In this document: piece by piece, positions 7,743-16,497 of the stretch
How positions within the stretch are numbered: position 1 is the stretch's first letter
Layout of the letters: every line of letters begins with the position of its first letter
NCBI GenBank assembly: GCA_045114175.1
Contig: JBGUJZ010000006.1
Location: forward strand, 79,646 to 143,645
Source of the DNA: Cacconaster sp045114175
GTDB taxonomy: Bacteria > Bacteroidota > Bacteroidia > Bacteroidales > UBA932
DNA length: 64,000 nt
Direction of reading: 5' to 3'
The notes under the pieces: model-generated
Told to the model about the DNA's origin: nothing
Seen by the model: the letters and a program-made list of their open reading frames with translations, nothing else
Databases searched by the model: none
Translations under genes and position numbers: made by a program

Positions 7743-9248
7743 ATGAAAAAGATATTATTCAGTCTTTGCTCTCTGGCAATGATTTTCGTGTCGGCCTGCA
7801 ACCTTGATCTTGCACCGACCAGCTCCATCTCCACGTCGGAAGCCCTCCGTTCGATGGACGACGCGCAGAAGCTTCGCCGGGATATCTACATCACGATGCG
7901 GAGCAGCCTGACCTCCGGCGCCCCGGTTTACCTGCTGGAACTGATGGCAGACTCCTTCCACGGCTCCATCACCTACGGTAACCGCAACGGTGAATACTAC
8001 AAATGGGAAATGCGTTCCACCTTCGGTAACGTAGAGTCCCTCTGGGAGAGCGCTTACTACCTGGTGATGCTCGCCAACTTCCTAGAGGAGGGCATCCCCG
8101 CGCTGAAGGAAACCGCTACCACCACCGAGAAGGCACAGTATGATGTGATTCTGGGTGAGTGCGCGTTTGCCAAGGCTTATTCGATGTTCAAGCTGACCCA
8201 GCTCTTCTGCAAGAATTACTCTGCCGCTACGGCAACCGACTTCGGTTTGATGCTGTCCGACAAGACCTTCACCACGCCGAGTGAGCAGGCCACCTATCCC
8301 GGCCGCAGCACGCTGGCTCAGACCTATGAGTATATCGAAACCAACCTGACCAAGGCAGAAACCCTGCTGGCAGGCGTAACCGGTTCGGAAGGTGCGATCT
8401 ACATCACGATCGACGCCGTGAAGGCCCTGGAGGCCCGCGTTGCCCTGACCAAGGGTGAATACGCAAAGGCAGCCGGCCTGGCAGCCGCTCTGGTGGATGC
8501 CGGCAACTATCCGCTGATTGACAATCAGGCAGATATGACGGCCCTCTGGACCAACGACAGCGGCAAGGAGTGCATCACCCAGTTCTGGGCAAGCATTCTC
8601 TCCACGGGTAACACCAACGACTATGGTTACATCCAGTTCACCGGCGGTGTTTACGCTCCGAACTACATTCCGGAGAAGTGGATCATCGACGCATACGATG
8701 CAACCGACCTCCGTTTCACCACCTGGTTCCGCAACACCCCGGTCAACCTGGGTAACTTCTCCGGCACGGTTTATCTGTGCTTCAAGTTCCCCGGCAACCC
8801 GGAGCTGATGTCTTCTACCGGTGCTTCCACCTATATGCAGAAGGTGAAACCGTTCCGTATTGCGGAGCAGTATCTGATTGCTGCTGAGGGTTATGCAATG
8901 GATAACCAGCCCGTGCTGGCGAACCAGTACCTGAATGCACTGCGCGCAAAACGCATCCCGGGTTATTCGGCAATAAGCTACTCCGGTGACGAATTGATGA
9001 ACCAGATCAAGAAGGAGCGCGCACGTGAGTTCTTCGGCGAAGGTTTCCGTTTCACGGACCTCAAGCGCTGGAACCAGGGTATGACGCGTAGCGAGGCGCA
9101 GGACAAGAACCTGGTGATCGATGCGAACAGTACCTATACGGAACTTCTCTCCCGCGAAGCCGGCCATCCGTTCTTCGTATGGCCTATCCCGCAGGCTGAG
9201 ATTGATGCCAACCCGCAGATTCGAGGCCAACAGAATCCCGGTTATTAA
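7743..9248 (+). CDS. SusD/RagB-family nutrient-binding outer-membrane lipoprotein
   Basis: Surface lipoprotein that caps the SusC-like transporter and binds its ligand. It has 501 residues. The signal peptide ends in a lipobox with the lipidated Cys at residue 19 (FVSAC). TPR-like helices follow, and the C-terminal SusD signature region has the pattern REFFGEGFRFTDLKRW...HPFFVWPIPQAEIDANP. It lies 16 nt after the susC-like gene and 18 nt before the third gene, consistent with a single operon. The ligand is unknown. Assignment to the family is secure from pairing and the conserved C-terminus. Confidence 0.95.
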   Translation: MKKILFSLCSLAMIFVSACNLDLAPTSSISTSEALRSMDDAQKLRRDIYITMRSSLTSGAPVYLLELMADSFHGSITYGNRNGEYYKWEMRSTFGNVESLWESAYYLVMLANFLEEGIPALKETATTTEKAQYDVILGECAFAKAYSMFKLTQLFCKNYSAATATDFGLMLSDKTFTTPSEQATYPGRSTLAQTYEYIETNLTKAETLLAGVTGSEGAIYITIDAVKALEARVALTKGEYAKAAGLAAALVDAGNYPLIDNQADMTALWTNDSGKECITQFWASILSTGNTNDYGYIQFTGGVYAPNYIPEKWIIDAYDATDLRFTTWFRNTPVNLGNFSGTVYLCFKFPGNPELMSSTGASTYMQKVKPFRIAEQYLIAAEGYAMDNQPVLANQYLNALRAKRIPGYSAISYSGDELMNQIKKERAREFFGEGFRFTDLKRWNQGMTRSEAQDKNLVIDANSTYTELLSREAGHPFFVWPIPQAEIDANPQIRGQQNPGY

Positions 9249-9266
9249 CAGAAAAAACAGATCGAT

Positions 9267-10679
9267 ATGAAAAAGATACTTTCAACGATATCCGTTTTGA
9301 TGCTCGCTCTGTTCGCATTTAATGCCTGCGAACAGCCTACCTTCATCTATGAGCCGGAGAACGAGTGTCTGACCTTCAGCGCCAACAGCGGAACCTGGCT
9401 CCATTCGGACGATCCGGTTGTGGTGATTTCGGTTGATCTCACGCGCGGCGTGGTGAATACGGACCTTTCCGTTCCCCTTACGCTGACCGGCGATCCCCTC
9501 TTCTCGCTGACGACCGCATCCCCGGTCCACTTTGCAAACGGCGAGGCTACCAAGACCATCCAGATCGGATATGACGCTACACAGGCTCAGGCCGGTGAAT
9601 CCTATACCTTCACCCTTTCGTTCGATGCCGCCAAGGTTTCGCCTGCCGGCTGGAACGAATTCAAGGGTACCCTGACCATGCCGGGCGGCAATACCTCCGA
9701 ATACGAGGATTACGCTACGGTGGAATTCTATCAGGGTAAGGTCAATTCCTGCGTCCGTCTGGAACAGGAGCTTCACTCCACGCTGCAGGTTTCCAAGCTG
9801 GATCCGAACAAGTACCGTATAAAGAATGCGATGAACTCGGGTATGGATCTCGAATTCACGATCGATTCCGACGGCCTGATCCACCTGAGCAACGAGACGA
9901 CCGTGTGTCCGTTCGACAACGAGAACTACATCAAGGTTCCGAGTTCCATCGAGTATGAAGGTGAAACCATCACCTTCTGGATCGACCCGACGCCGAAGTA
10001 CTGCAAGGTTGTCGAGAATATGGGTACCGGAAAGCACTATATGGATATGACTACCGACGGCGGTACCTCCATCTACTGGTATGTCTGGATGGAAACCGCA
10101 TCGAAGGGTATCCTGAAGTTCTCCGCCGACGACGACGGCTGGTGGAAGGCCTACTACGACGTGGTCAACATGAATCCGAAGCCGGACCCCGACCTCGATT
10201 ACGACCGTCTGGGCAAGGTGGAGTTCTATCAGGGCAAGATGAACGCCAGCGTGACCTCCGAGGCCGTATGGCACTCCTTCCTGATGGTTTCCAAGTACGA
10301 CCCCAACAGTTATCGCATCAAGAATGCGATGAACTCGGGTATCGACCTGGACTTCACAATCGACGCTGAAGGCTTGATCCACCTGAGCAACGAGACCACC
10401 GTATGCCCGTACGACAACGAGAATTACATCAAGGTTCCGAGTACGGTTGTTTACGAAGGCGAACTTGTTACTTTCTGGATTGACCCGACGCCGAAGTACT
10501 GCAAGGTTGTCGAGAATATGGGTACCGGTGAGCATTACATGTATATGACGCCGGACGGCGGTACCTCCATCTACTGGTATGTCTGGATGGAAACCGCATC
10601 GAAGGGTATCCTGAAGTTCTCCCCCGACGACGACGGCTGGTGGAAGATGTACTACGACGTAACAGAAGTTTACCTCTAA
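9267..10679 (+). CDS. Lipoprotein with Calx-beta/DUF4843-like N-domain and a tandemly duplicated C-terminal domain
   Basis: Third gene of the susCD operon, 470 residues, with a lipobox Cys at residue 21 (AFNAC). Residues ~30-140 look like an all-beta Calx-beta/DUF4843-type domain as found downstream of many SusD genes. Residues ~151-300 and ~316-470 are two copies of one domain. Each begins with VEFYQGK, contains YRIKNAMNSG, TIDxxGLIHLSNETTVCP, FWIDPTPKYCKVVENMGTG and SIYWYVWMETASKGILKF, and ends DDDGWWK.YYDV. Each copy has paired Cys (TVCP and KYCK) and is Trp/Tyr-rich, typical of surface ligand-binding modules. Parts of the two copies are nearly identical in DNA, which points to a recent duplication. 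It probably helps capture the SusCD substrate at the cell surface; the ligand is unknown. Confidence 0.85.
   Translation: MKKILSTISVLMLALFAFNACEQPTFIYEPENECLTFSANSGTWLHSDDPVVVISVDLTRGVVNTDLSVPLTLTGDPLFSLTTASPVHFANGEATKTIQIGYDATQAQAGESYTFTLSFDAAKVSPAGWNEFKGTLTMPGGNTSEYEDYATVEFYQGKVNSCVRLEQELHSTLQVSKLDPNKYRIKNAMNSGMDLEFTIDSDGLIHLSNETTVCPFDNENYIKVPSSIEYEGETITFWIDPTPKYCKVVENMGTGKHYMDMTTDGGTSIYWYVWMETASKGILKFSADDDGWWKAYYDVVNMNPKPDPDLDYDRLGKVEFYQGKMNASVTSEAVWHSFLMVSKYDPNSYRIKNAMNSGIDLDFTIDAEGLIHLSNETTVCPYDNENYIKVPSTVVYEGELVTFWIDPTPKYCKVVENMGTGEHYMYMTPDGGTSIYWYVWMETASKGILKFSPDDDGWWKMYYDVTEVYL
9717..10166 (+). repeat. Intragenic duplicated domain, copy 1
   Basis: Encodes residues ~151-300 of the susCD-linked lipoprotein. 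The stretch from about 10059 to 10124 is essentially identical to 10557-10622 in copy 2. Confidence 0.8.
10212..10676 (+). repeat. Intragenic duplicated domain, copy 2
   Basis: Encodes residues ~316-470. It is strongly similar to copy 1 over its whole length, and DNA identity is highest in the second half. Confidence 0.8.
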
Positions 10680-10686
10680 CCTTTTG

Positions 10687-10731
10687 AAAGCGCCGTCCCG
10701 GCCGGTAACGGCCGGGTCGGTTCGCTTTTTT
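10687..10731 (+). terminator. Intrinsic terminator of the susCD operon
   Basis: CCCGGCCG (10697-10704), loop GTAA and CGGCCGGG (10709-10716) form a perfect 8-bp GC stem. It is extended by outer AAAGCG/CGCTTT pairing and followed by a run of six T at 10726-10731. Confidence 0.9.
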
Positions 10732-10739
10732 GTCTCACG

Positions 10740-11690
10740 ATGCGGATTCGATCGCTGTTGATAGGGCTGCTTGCGTCGCTGTTGCTGGTTTCCTGCGGGA
10801 AGCCGGACGACGGACCCCGTCACCTGACGCCGGAGGAGATTGAGTATTACAAGTCGCTGCAGGGGCAGCAGACGGTTGATGTAAGTAAGTATATAGAACT
10901 CCGGAAGGGCGACTGTCCGGTCATCCTGACCGTGCCGCACGGCGGAACGCTGCTGGAATCGTCGCTGACGCAGCGTACCTACGGCAACTGCCCGGACCCG
11001 GATTTTGCCACGGACCTGGACTACAACACACGCGAGCTGGCGGAAGAAATAGACAAAGCCTATTTCTCGCTGACCGGCCACCACCCCTATATGGCCATCG
11101 CCATCATCAAACGCAACCACATTGATTTCAACCGGAAAAAGGAGTGGGCTGTGCCGCGGGGCGATGAGAACCTGGGCAAGATCTACGATGCCTACCACGA
11201 ATTTGTCGCGCAATCGCGCGCGGAGGTGGCGGCCCTGTATGGCTCCGGCCTGCTGCTGGACATCCACGGGCAAAGCCATTCCCAGCACATCGAACTGGGC
11301 TACCTGCTGACTCCCTCGGTTTTGGACAAGTCCGACGCTACGCTCGATTCCGGCAACTACGCTGCCTCCTCCAGCATCCCTCATCTGGCGCGCAGCAACA
11401 AGGGCGGCCTGAGCTTCTCGCAGGTGCTGCGGGGCACCGACTCTTTCGGCGGATTCCTCTACCGGAACGGGCTGGAATGCGTCCCGCGTCCCGGCTATCT
11501 CTCGCCCGGCAGCAACCCCTATTTCTACGGCGGTTACACCACCCGCACCTACGGTTCCTATAACGGCGGCACGGTGGACGCCATCCAGTGCGAGTTCCGC
11601 TACTCCTATCGCGACACCCAGTCGGAACGGCTCCGCGCCGCGGCCGCTTTTGCCAAATCCATTTCAGAATTTCTAGCCAAGCACAAATAG
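10740..11690 (+). CDS. N-formylglutamate amidohydrolase-like lipoprotein
   Basis: A 316-residue lipoprotein (lipobox LLVSC, Cys19) with the fold signature of the N-formylglutamate amidohydrolase (HutG-type deformylase) superfamily. It has VPHGG (65-69), DLDYNT (92-97), a KRNHIDFNR segment (124-132) and LLDIHGQSH (172-180), giving the usual metal-binding His and Asp residues. The superfamily cleaves N-formyl or related amide bonds; the true substrate of extracytoplasmic Bacteroidota members is not established. It starts just after the susCD terminator. It may read through from that operon or have a promoter I cannot identify. Confidence 0.75.
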   Translation: MRIRSLLIGLLASLLLVSCGKPDDGPRHLTPEEIEYYKSLQGQQTVDVSKYIELRKGDCPVILTVPHGGTLLESSLTQRTYGNCPDPDFATDLDYNTRELAEEIDKAYFSLTGHHPYMAIAIIKRNHIDFNRKKEWAVPRGDENLGKIYDAYHEFVAQSRAEVAALYGSGLLLDIHGQSHSQHIELGYLLTPSVLDKSDATLDSGNYAASSSIPHLARSNKGGLSFSQVLRGTDSFGGFLYRNGLECVPRPGYLSPGSNPYFYGGYTTRTYGSYNGGTVDAIQCEFRYSYRDTQSERLRAAAAFAKSISEFLAKHK

Positions 11691-11697
11691 TTTTTGC

Positions 11698-11705
11698 TAC
11701 CTTTG
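11698..11705 (+). promoter_or_regulatory. -7 box (TACCTTTG) of the EEP-family gene
   Basis: TACCTTTG matches TAnnTTTG exactly and lies 30 nt before the ATG at 11736. A GGAGG is at 11726-11730, 5 nt before the ATG. Confidence 0.65.
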
Positions 11706-11735
11706 CCATAGACATACTTTATAGTGGAGGTAGCT

Positions 11736-12644
11736 ATGTGCAGAATGAAATTTCTGGTGCTCGGGGCCACCTTTCTGGTGAGCTCCGTTTTTATGTTCTG
11801 GAATCTTGAGAACAGCTTTGACCCGTATGACGATCCGCTTACCCGGGATGAAGAGTTTACGCCCGGCGGCGCGCGCCACTGGACGTGGAAGAAGCTGGAG
11901 AGAAAGCTGACAGGGGTGGCCAAAGTGCTGTTGGCGGCCCGGGATTCCTATGGCGATTATCCGGCGCTGGTCGGGTTCTGTGAGGTTGAGAACGCCACCG
12001 TGGTCCGGCGGCTGGCTTCGCACAAACTGCTGGAAACGCTGGATTACGACTGGGTTCATCGCGATTCGCCCGACGGGCGCGGGATTGATGTGGCACTGCT
12101 TTTCCGCCGGGAGAAGTTCCGCCCGCTGGTGGTGCGCGCCGTGCCGGTGCCCACCGATCCTCCCACCCGGGATATTCTCTATGTGAAAGGGCTTCTGGAG
12201 GGCGACACCGTCCACGTCCTGGTGAGCCACTGGCCGTCCAAGCTCGGCGGAGCGGCGGGGGGCGGGCGGCGGCAAGCCGCCGCCGCGGCGCTTCGCGCCT
12301 GCGTCGATTCCATCGACGCCGCCCCGCCGCCCCAGCGCATCATCGTGATGGGCGATTTCAACGCTACACCGTCGGAAATAGACTTGGCGATGCCCGGCTT
12401 CGAAAACCTGGCGGTCCCGCTGGCCGCCGCCGGCGAAGGCTCCCTCAAATACCGCGGCACCTGGGAGTTGATTGACCAGTTCTGGGTCCGCGGCGCAACT
12501 GCCCGGATGTCCGTCTTCCGGCTGCCGTTCCTGCTGGAGCCGGACACCGGTTACACCGGCGACAAACCCCGCCGCACCTTCTCTGGCCCCCACTACAAAG
12601 GGGGCCTCAGCGACCATCTTCCGGTCGTGCTGGTCTGGGAATAA
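11736..12644 (+). CDS. Endonuclease/exonuclease/phosphatase (EEP) family protein
   Basis: A 302-residue protein of the DNase I/EEP fold with an N-terminal hydrophobic stretch (FLVLGATFLVSSVFMF) that acts as a signal or membrane anchor. Active-site signatures are in order: FWNLEN near the N-terminus, GFCEVEN (metal-binding Glu), LVSHWPSK (His), MGDFNATPSE (Asp/Asn pair) and SDHLPVV (Asp/His). The substrate could be DNA, RNA or a phosphoester and cannot be told. The start is the ATG at 11736, which has a GGAGG 5 nt upstream; a GTG 12 nt earlier is less likely. thyA follows with its own promoter. Confidence 0.88.
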   Translation: MCRMKFLVLGATFLVSSVFMFWNLENSFDPYDDPLTRDEEFTPGGARHWTWKKLERKLTGVAKVLLAARDSYGDYPALVGFCEVENATVVRRLASHKLLETLDYDWVHRDSPDGRGIDVALLFRREKFRPLVVRAVPVPTDPPTRDILYVKGLLEGDTVHVLVSHWPSKLGGAAGGGRRQAAAAALRACVDSIDAAPPPQRIIVMGDFNATPSEIDLAMPGFENLAVPLAAAGEGSLKYRGTWELIDQFWVRGATARMSVFRLPFLLEPDTGYTGDKPRRTFSGPHYKGGLSDHLPVVLVWE

Positions 12645-12649
12645 ATCAT

Positions 12650-12657
12650 TATCTTTG
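12650..12657 (+). promoter_or_regulatory. -7 box (TATCTTTG) of thyA-folA-SNF operon
   Basis: TATCTTTG, a perfect TAnnTTTG, lies 19 nt before the thyA ATG and immediately after the stop of the EEP gene. Confidence 0.7.
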
Positions 12658-12676
12658 TAATTGTAAATCTTCCGCT

Positions 12677-13471
12677 ATGAAACAATACCTTGATCTGCTC
12701 CGATATATCCGTGAAAACGGCACCTTCAAGGAGGACCGGACGGGAACGGGGACGCAGAGCGTATTCGGCTACCAGATGCGGTTCAACCTGGCCGACGGAT
12801 TCCCGCTGCTGACCACCAAAAAGGTCCACCTGAAATCCATCATCTACGAGCTTCTCTGGTTTATTGCCGGCGACACCAATATCAAGTATCTCAAAGACCA
12901 CGGTGTCTCCATCTGGGACGAGTGGGCCGATGAAAATGGCGACCTGGGTCCGGTTTACGGCCACCAGTGGCGCAGTTTCCCGGCGCCGGACGGCGGAAAG
13001 GTGGACCAGCTCAAGAATGTGGTGGAGCAGCTCAAGAAGAACCCCGACAGCCGCCGCCATATTGTTTGCGCATGGAACCCGGGCGAGGTGGACCAGATGG
13101 CCCTGCCGCCCTGCCACGCCCTCTTCCAGTTCTATGTGGCGGACAACAAACTCTCTTGCCAGCTCTACCAGCGCAGCGCCGACGTTTTCCTGGGCGTGCC
13201 CTTCAACATTGCCTCCTACGCGCTGCTGACCATGATGATTGCACAGGTCTGCGGCTATGAGTTGGGCGACTTTGTCCATACCTTCGGCGACGTCCACATC
13301 TACAAGAACCATTTCGAGCAGGTCGAGCTTCAGCTCTCCCGCGAGCCGCGCGCCCTTCCTACGATGCGCCTCAACCCGGAGCGCAAAGATCTGTTTGAAT
13401 TCCAATACGAAGATTTCACCCTGGAAGGCTATAATCCCTGGCCCGCCATCAAAGCACCCGTTGCCGTATGA
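12677..13471 (+). CDS. thyA: Thymidylate synthase
   Basis: Converts dUMP and 5,10-methylene-THF to dTMP and dihydrofolate. It has 264 residues, the same length as the E. coli enzyme. The catalytic Cys is in the LPPCHALFQFYV motif (about 145-156), the dUMP-binding QRSADVFLGVPFNIASYA follows, and RTGTGTQSVFG is near the N-terminus. The stop overlaps the folA start (ATGA), which couples dTMP synthesis to recycling of the dihydrofolate it makes. Its promoter is at 12650-12657. Confidence 0.98.
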   Translation: MKQYLDLLRYIRENGTFKEDRTGTGTQSVFGYQMRFNLADGFPLLTTKKVHLKSIIYELLWFIAGDTNIKYLKDHGVSIWDEWADENGDLGPVYGHQWRSFPAPDGGKVDQLKNVVEQLKKNPDSRRHIVCAWNPGEVDQMALPPCHALFQFYVADNKLSCQLYQRSADVFLGVPFNIASYALLTMMIAQVCGYELGDFVHTFGDVHIYKNHFEQVELQLSREPRALPTMRLNPERKDLFEFQYEDFTLEGYNPWPAIKAPVAV

Positions 13472-14016
13472 AACCCCTCAATATGATTCTCGCCGCCGCT
13501 GAAAACAACGCCATCGGGCGCAAGGGCGGCATTCCGTGGCACATTCGCGAAGATTTTCTCTATTTCAAACGCACCACGCTGGGCCACACCGTCATTATGG
13601 GCTACATGACCTGGGTATCGCTGGGCAGCAAGCCGCTTCCGGGCCGCAAGAATTATGTGATCAGCATCCCCGAGATGATGGCAGGCAAGGAGCCGGAAAA
13701 CCCCACCGATCCGGCCAAGACAGGCAAGCCCTGGGCCCCCGGAACCGAGGTTCAGTTCTTCCCCAGCCTGGAGGCCGCCATCGCTGCCGCGCAAGATGAT
13801 CCCTTCATCATTGGAGGAGGCTACACCTATCGCCAGGCCCTGCCGATGGCTACGCGCATCTACCTCACCCGCATCCACACGGTAATCCAGGATGCGGACA
13901 CTTTCTTCCCGGAACTTCCGGCCGATGAGTGGCGCTGTTCCCGCGTAGGCGAGATGCTCCATGACGACGAAACCAACTTTGACTTTGAATTCCTGATTTA
14001 TGACAGAATCCGATAG
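13468..14016 (+). CDS. folA: Dihydrofolate reductase
   Basis: Reduces dihydrofolate to tetrahydrofolate with NADPH. It has 182 residues and starts within the thyA stop (ATGA overlap). Signatures seen are MILAAAENNAIGRKGGIPWHIREDFLYFKRTT (N-terminal substrate site; the acidic catalytic residue is in the IREDF segment), VIMGYMTWVSLGSKPLPGRKNYV (cofactor loop; the canonical GRxTWESIG reads GYMTWVSLG) and FIIGGGYTYRQAL. An extra loop (about residues 68-90) rich in Pro/Lys/Glu lengthens the protein beyond the ~160 residues typical of bacteria. The end overlaps the following symporter gene by 17 nt. Confidence 0.95.
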   Translation: MKPLNMILAAAENNAIGRKGGIPWHIREDFLYFKRTTLGHTVIMGYMTWVSLGSKPLPGRKNYVISIPEMMAGKEPENPTDPAKTGKPWAPGTEVQFFPSLEAAIAAAQDDPFIIGGGYTYRQALPMATRIYLTRIHTVIQDADTFFPELPADEWRCSRVGEMLHDDETNFDFEFLIYDRIR

Positions 14017-15346
14017 AAGCAGCTTTGGGAGCCGGTTCGGCGTGATCGTCGCCATGGTGGGCTCCGCGGTGGGATTGGGCAACATCTGGCGTTTTCCCTA
14101 CATGGTGGGTGAGAACGGCGGTGCCGCCTTCATCCTGGTTTACCTGGTCTTTTCCTTCCTGATCAGCCTCCCGGTCTTCTGTGCGGAGTTTGTGATTGGC
14201 CGCCGCGGCCGCTCCAATGCCGTGGGCGCTTTCCGCAAACTCGCTCCCGGATCCAAATGGTATATAGGTGGTTTTCTGAGCATTATCGCAGTCTTCCTGA
14301 TCCTGTCGTTCTATAGCGTAGTCGGCGGATGGGGCATTAAATATCTGGTGGATTCTGTGGCGATGAAGTTCTCTTCTGGGGCGGCCGGCACCGATTTCGG
14401 GGCCGCTTTCGCCACCTTCTCCACGGGCAAGGTCGCGCCGCTCGTCTATATGCTGATCTTTGTGCTGGTGACCGCCGCCGTGGTGGTGCTGGGTGTGCAG
14501 AAGGGCATCGAGCGCTTCTCCAAATGGATGATGCCGCTGCTCTTTGTGTTGATTCTGGTGCTGGTGGCGCGATCCGCCTTCCTGCCCGGTGCCGGCGCAG
14601 GTTACGGCTATCTCTTCCGCCCCGACTTCTCCAAGATCACCTCAAATACGCTGATCGCCGCCCTGGGCCAGTCCTTCTTCTCGATGTCGCTGGGTATGGG
14701 TGCCATCATCATCTATGGCTCGTATGTCAAGCGCAGCGACAACATTCTGAGCCACTCGCTGATCACGGTTTCGCTCGATACCGTCTTCGCCCTGCTGGCG
14801 GCTTGCGCCATTATGCCGGCCGTCTTCTCGTTCGGCGTGCAGCCGAATCAGGGTCCGGGCCTGGTCTTCGTGACGCTGCCGTATATCTTCACGAATATGC
14901 CGCTGGGTAGTGTGGTGGCCATCTTTTTCTTCATCTCGCTGCTGCTCGCGGCCGTTTCGTCCGCCATCTCGCTGGTTGAGGTGATGGTCAGCTTCCTGAT
15001 TGAGGAGTGCCGCTGCTCGCGCAAGCTCGCGGTGGGTATTTCGATCGCCACGCAAGCCCTCTTCGGCACGCTGTGCTCCCTTTCGCTGATGCCCAACAGC
15101 CCGCTGAAGGTGGCCGGCCTGACGCTGTTCGATCTCTTCGACAAGATCTCATCGGACTACGTTCTGACCATCGGTGCGCTGCTGATCGTGCTCTTTGTAG
15201 GTTGGAAACTCAAGAAGTCCGACTTCATGGACGAGATGACCAGCGGCGGTACGATTCGCATCCCCAAGTGGCTCGCTCACACCATTTATTGGATCATCAA
15301 GGTAGTCGCGCCGCTCGCAATCCTGACCATCCTGATATTCTCATAG
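14000..15346 (+). CDS. Sodium-dependent amino-acid/neurotransmitter symporter family (SNF/NSS) transporter
   Basis: Inner-membrane Na+-coupled transporter of the LeuT-type NSS family, 448 residues with about 11-12 predicted membrane segments. TM1 carries the family signature GSAVGLGNIWRFPYMVGENGGAAF (Na+ and substrate site), and further helices end in FFFISLLLAAVSSAISLVE. It overlaps folA by 17 nt, so it is translated from the thyA-folA transcript, although the functional link is not obvious. Substrate specificity cannot be assigned from sequence. The length is typical for bacterial NSS members. Confidence 0.94.
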   Translation: MTESDRSSFGSRFGVIVAMVGSAVGLGNIWRFPYMVGENGGAAFILVYLVFSFLISLPVFCAEFVIGRRGRSNAVGAFRKLAPGSKWYIGGFLSIIAVFLILSFYSVVGGWGIKYLVDSVAMKFSSGAAGTDFGAAFATFSTGKVAPLVYMLIFVLVTAAVVVLGVQKGIERFSKWMMPLLFVLILVLVARSAFLPGAGAGYGYLFRPDFSKITSNTLIAALGQSFFSMSLGMGAIIIYGSYVKRSDNILSHSLITVSLDTVFALLAACAIMPAVFSFGVQPNQGPGLVFVTLPYIFTNMPLGSVVAIFFFISLLLAAVSSAISLVEVMVSFLIEECRCSRKLAVGISIATQALFGTLCSLSLMPNSPLKVAGLTLFDLFDKISSDYVLTIGALLIVLFVGWKLKKSDFMDEMTSGGTIRIPKWLAHTIYWIIKVVAPLAILTILIFS

Positions 15347-15358
15347 AGAATAAATCAC

Positions 15359-15366
15359 TATCTTTG
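15359..15366 (+). promoter_or_regulatory. -7 box (TATCTTTG) of ychF
   Basis: TATCTTTG, a perfect TAnnTTTG, 26 nt before the ychF ATG. Confidence 0.65.
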
Positions 15367-15392
15367 CAAGTTGCACTTACAAAGATATAATT

Positions 15393-16496
15393 ATGGCATT
15401 GCGTTGCGGTATCGTCGGCCTTCCCAATGTGGGTAAATCTACCCTGTTCAACTGTATCAGCTCCTCCAAGGCGCAGGCGGCCAATTTCCCTTTCTGCACC
15501 ATCGAACCAAACATCGGCTCCACCACGGTGCCCGATGAACGGTTGAATGTGCTGACCGAGATGTGCCACCCCAAACGCACCATCCCCGCCACGGTGGAAA
15601 TCGTGGATATCGCGGGGCTGGTGAAGGGTGCGAGCCAGGGTGAAGGCCTCGGCAACCAGTTCCTGGCCAACATTCGTGAGACCGACGCCATCCTGCACGT
15701 GCTGCGCTGCTTCGACGATCCCAACGTCACCCACGTGGATGGCACCGTGGATCCGGTACGCGACAAAGAGGTGATCGATACCGAGCTGCAGATCAAAGAC
15801 TTGGATACCGTCACCAACCGTATTGCCAAGGTGCAGAAGCAGGCCCAGACGGGTGGCGATAAGCAGGCCCGCAAGGCCCTCGACGTGCTGCTCCGCTACA
15901 AGGAGGTGCTCGAGCAGGGCCGCAATGCCCGCGAGGTGAGTTTCGACACGCCCGACGAGCGCAAGATCGCGCGCGAGTTCTGCCTGCTCACCGACAAGCC
16001 GGTGCTCTATGTCTGCAACGTAGATGAATCCGCAGCCGCCACGGGTAATGCCTATGTTGAGGCGGTTCGTAAGGCGGTGGCGGGCGAACAGGCTCAGATT
16101 CTGGTGATTTCCGCCAAGATTGAATCCGAGATTGCCGAGCTGGAAGATCCGGATGAGCGCGCGATGTTCCTGGAGGAGATCGGACTGAAAGAGTCCGGTG
16201 TGGTACGGTTGATCCAGGCGGCCTATGCGCTGCTCGGCCTGCGCACCTTCTTCACGGCCGGTGCCGATGAGTGCCGCGCGTGGACCATCCACGTGGGCGA
16301 CAAGGCACCCCAGGCCGCAGGCGTGATCCATACCGATTTCGAGAAGGGATTCATCCGCGCAGAGGTAATCAAATATGCTGATTTTGTGGAACTTGGTTCC
16401 GAAGCGGCTTGCCGTGCTGCCGGCAAACTGGGCAGCGAAGGCAAGGAATATGTGGTGGAAGACGGCGACATCATGCACTTCCTTTTCAACGTCTGA
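15393..16496 (+). CDS. ychF: Redox-regulated ATPase YchF (Obg-like ATPase OLA1)
   Basis: Ribosome-associated P-loop ATPase of the Obg family. It has 367 residues. The Walker A GLPNVGKSTLFN is at about 8-19. Switch regions include FPFCTIEPN and the DIAGLVKGASQGEGLGNQFL motif. A TGS-type C-terminal domain follows, with GVIHTDFEKGFIRAEVIKYADF. Length and motifs match the family throughout. A lipoprotein gene begins 1 nt after its stop, so the two are probably co-transcribed. Confidence 0.97.
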   Translation: MALRCGIVGLPNVGKSTLFNCISSSKAQAANFPFCTIEPNIGSTTVPDERLNVLTEMCHPKRTIPATVEIVDIAGLVKGASQGEGLGNQFLANIRETDAILHVLRCFDDPNVTHVDGTVDPVRDKEVIDTELQIKDLDTVTNRIAKVQKQAQTGGDKQARKALDVLLRYKEVLEQGRNAREVSFDTPDERKIAREFCLLTDKPVLYVCNVDESAAATGNAYVEAVRKAVAGEQAQILVISAKIESEIAELEDPDERAMFLEEIGLKESGVVRLIQAAYALLGLRTFFTAGADECRAWTIHVGDKAPQAAGVIHTDFEKGFIRAEVIKYADFVELGSEAACRAAGKLGSEGKEYVVEDGDIMHFLFNV

Positions 16497-16497
16497 T

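Noticed and set aside
4769..10679. Full polysaccharide utilisation locus
   Set aside because: SusC/SusD and a lipoprotein are present but no glycosidase, lyase, sulfatase or HTCS/sigma regulator is linked, so calling it a PUL would be unsupported.
9282..11384. A 700-codon open frame on the minus strand opposite the lipoprotein and amidohydrolase genes
   Set aside because: It runs antisense through two genes with clear signal peptides and motifs and crosses a terminator; its translation has no recognisable domain. GC-rich codon bias creates long antisense frames.
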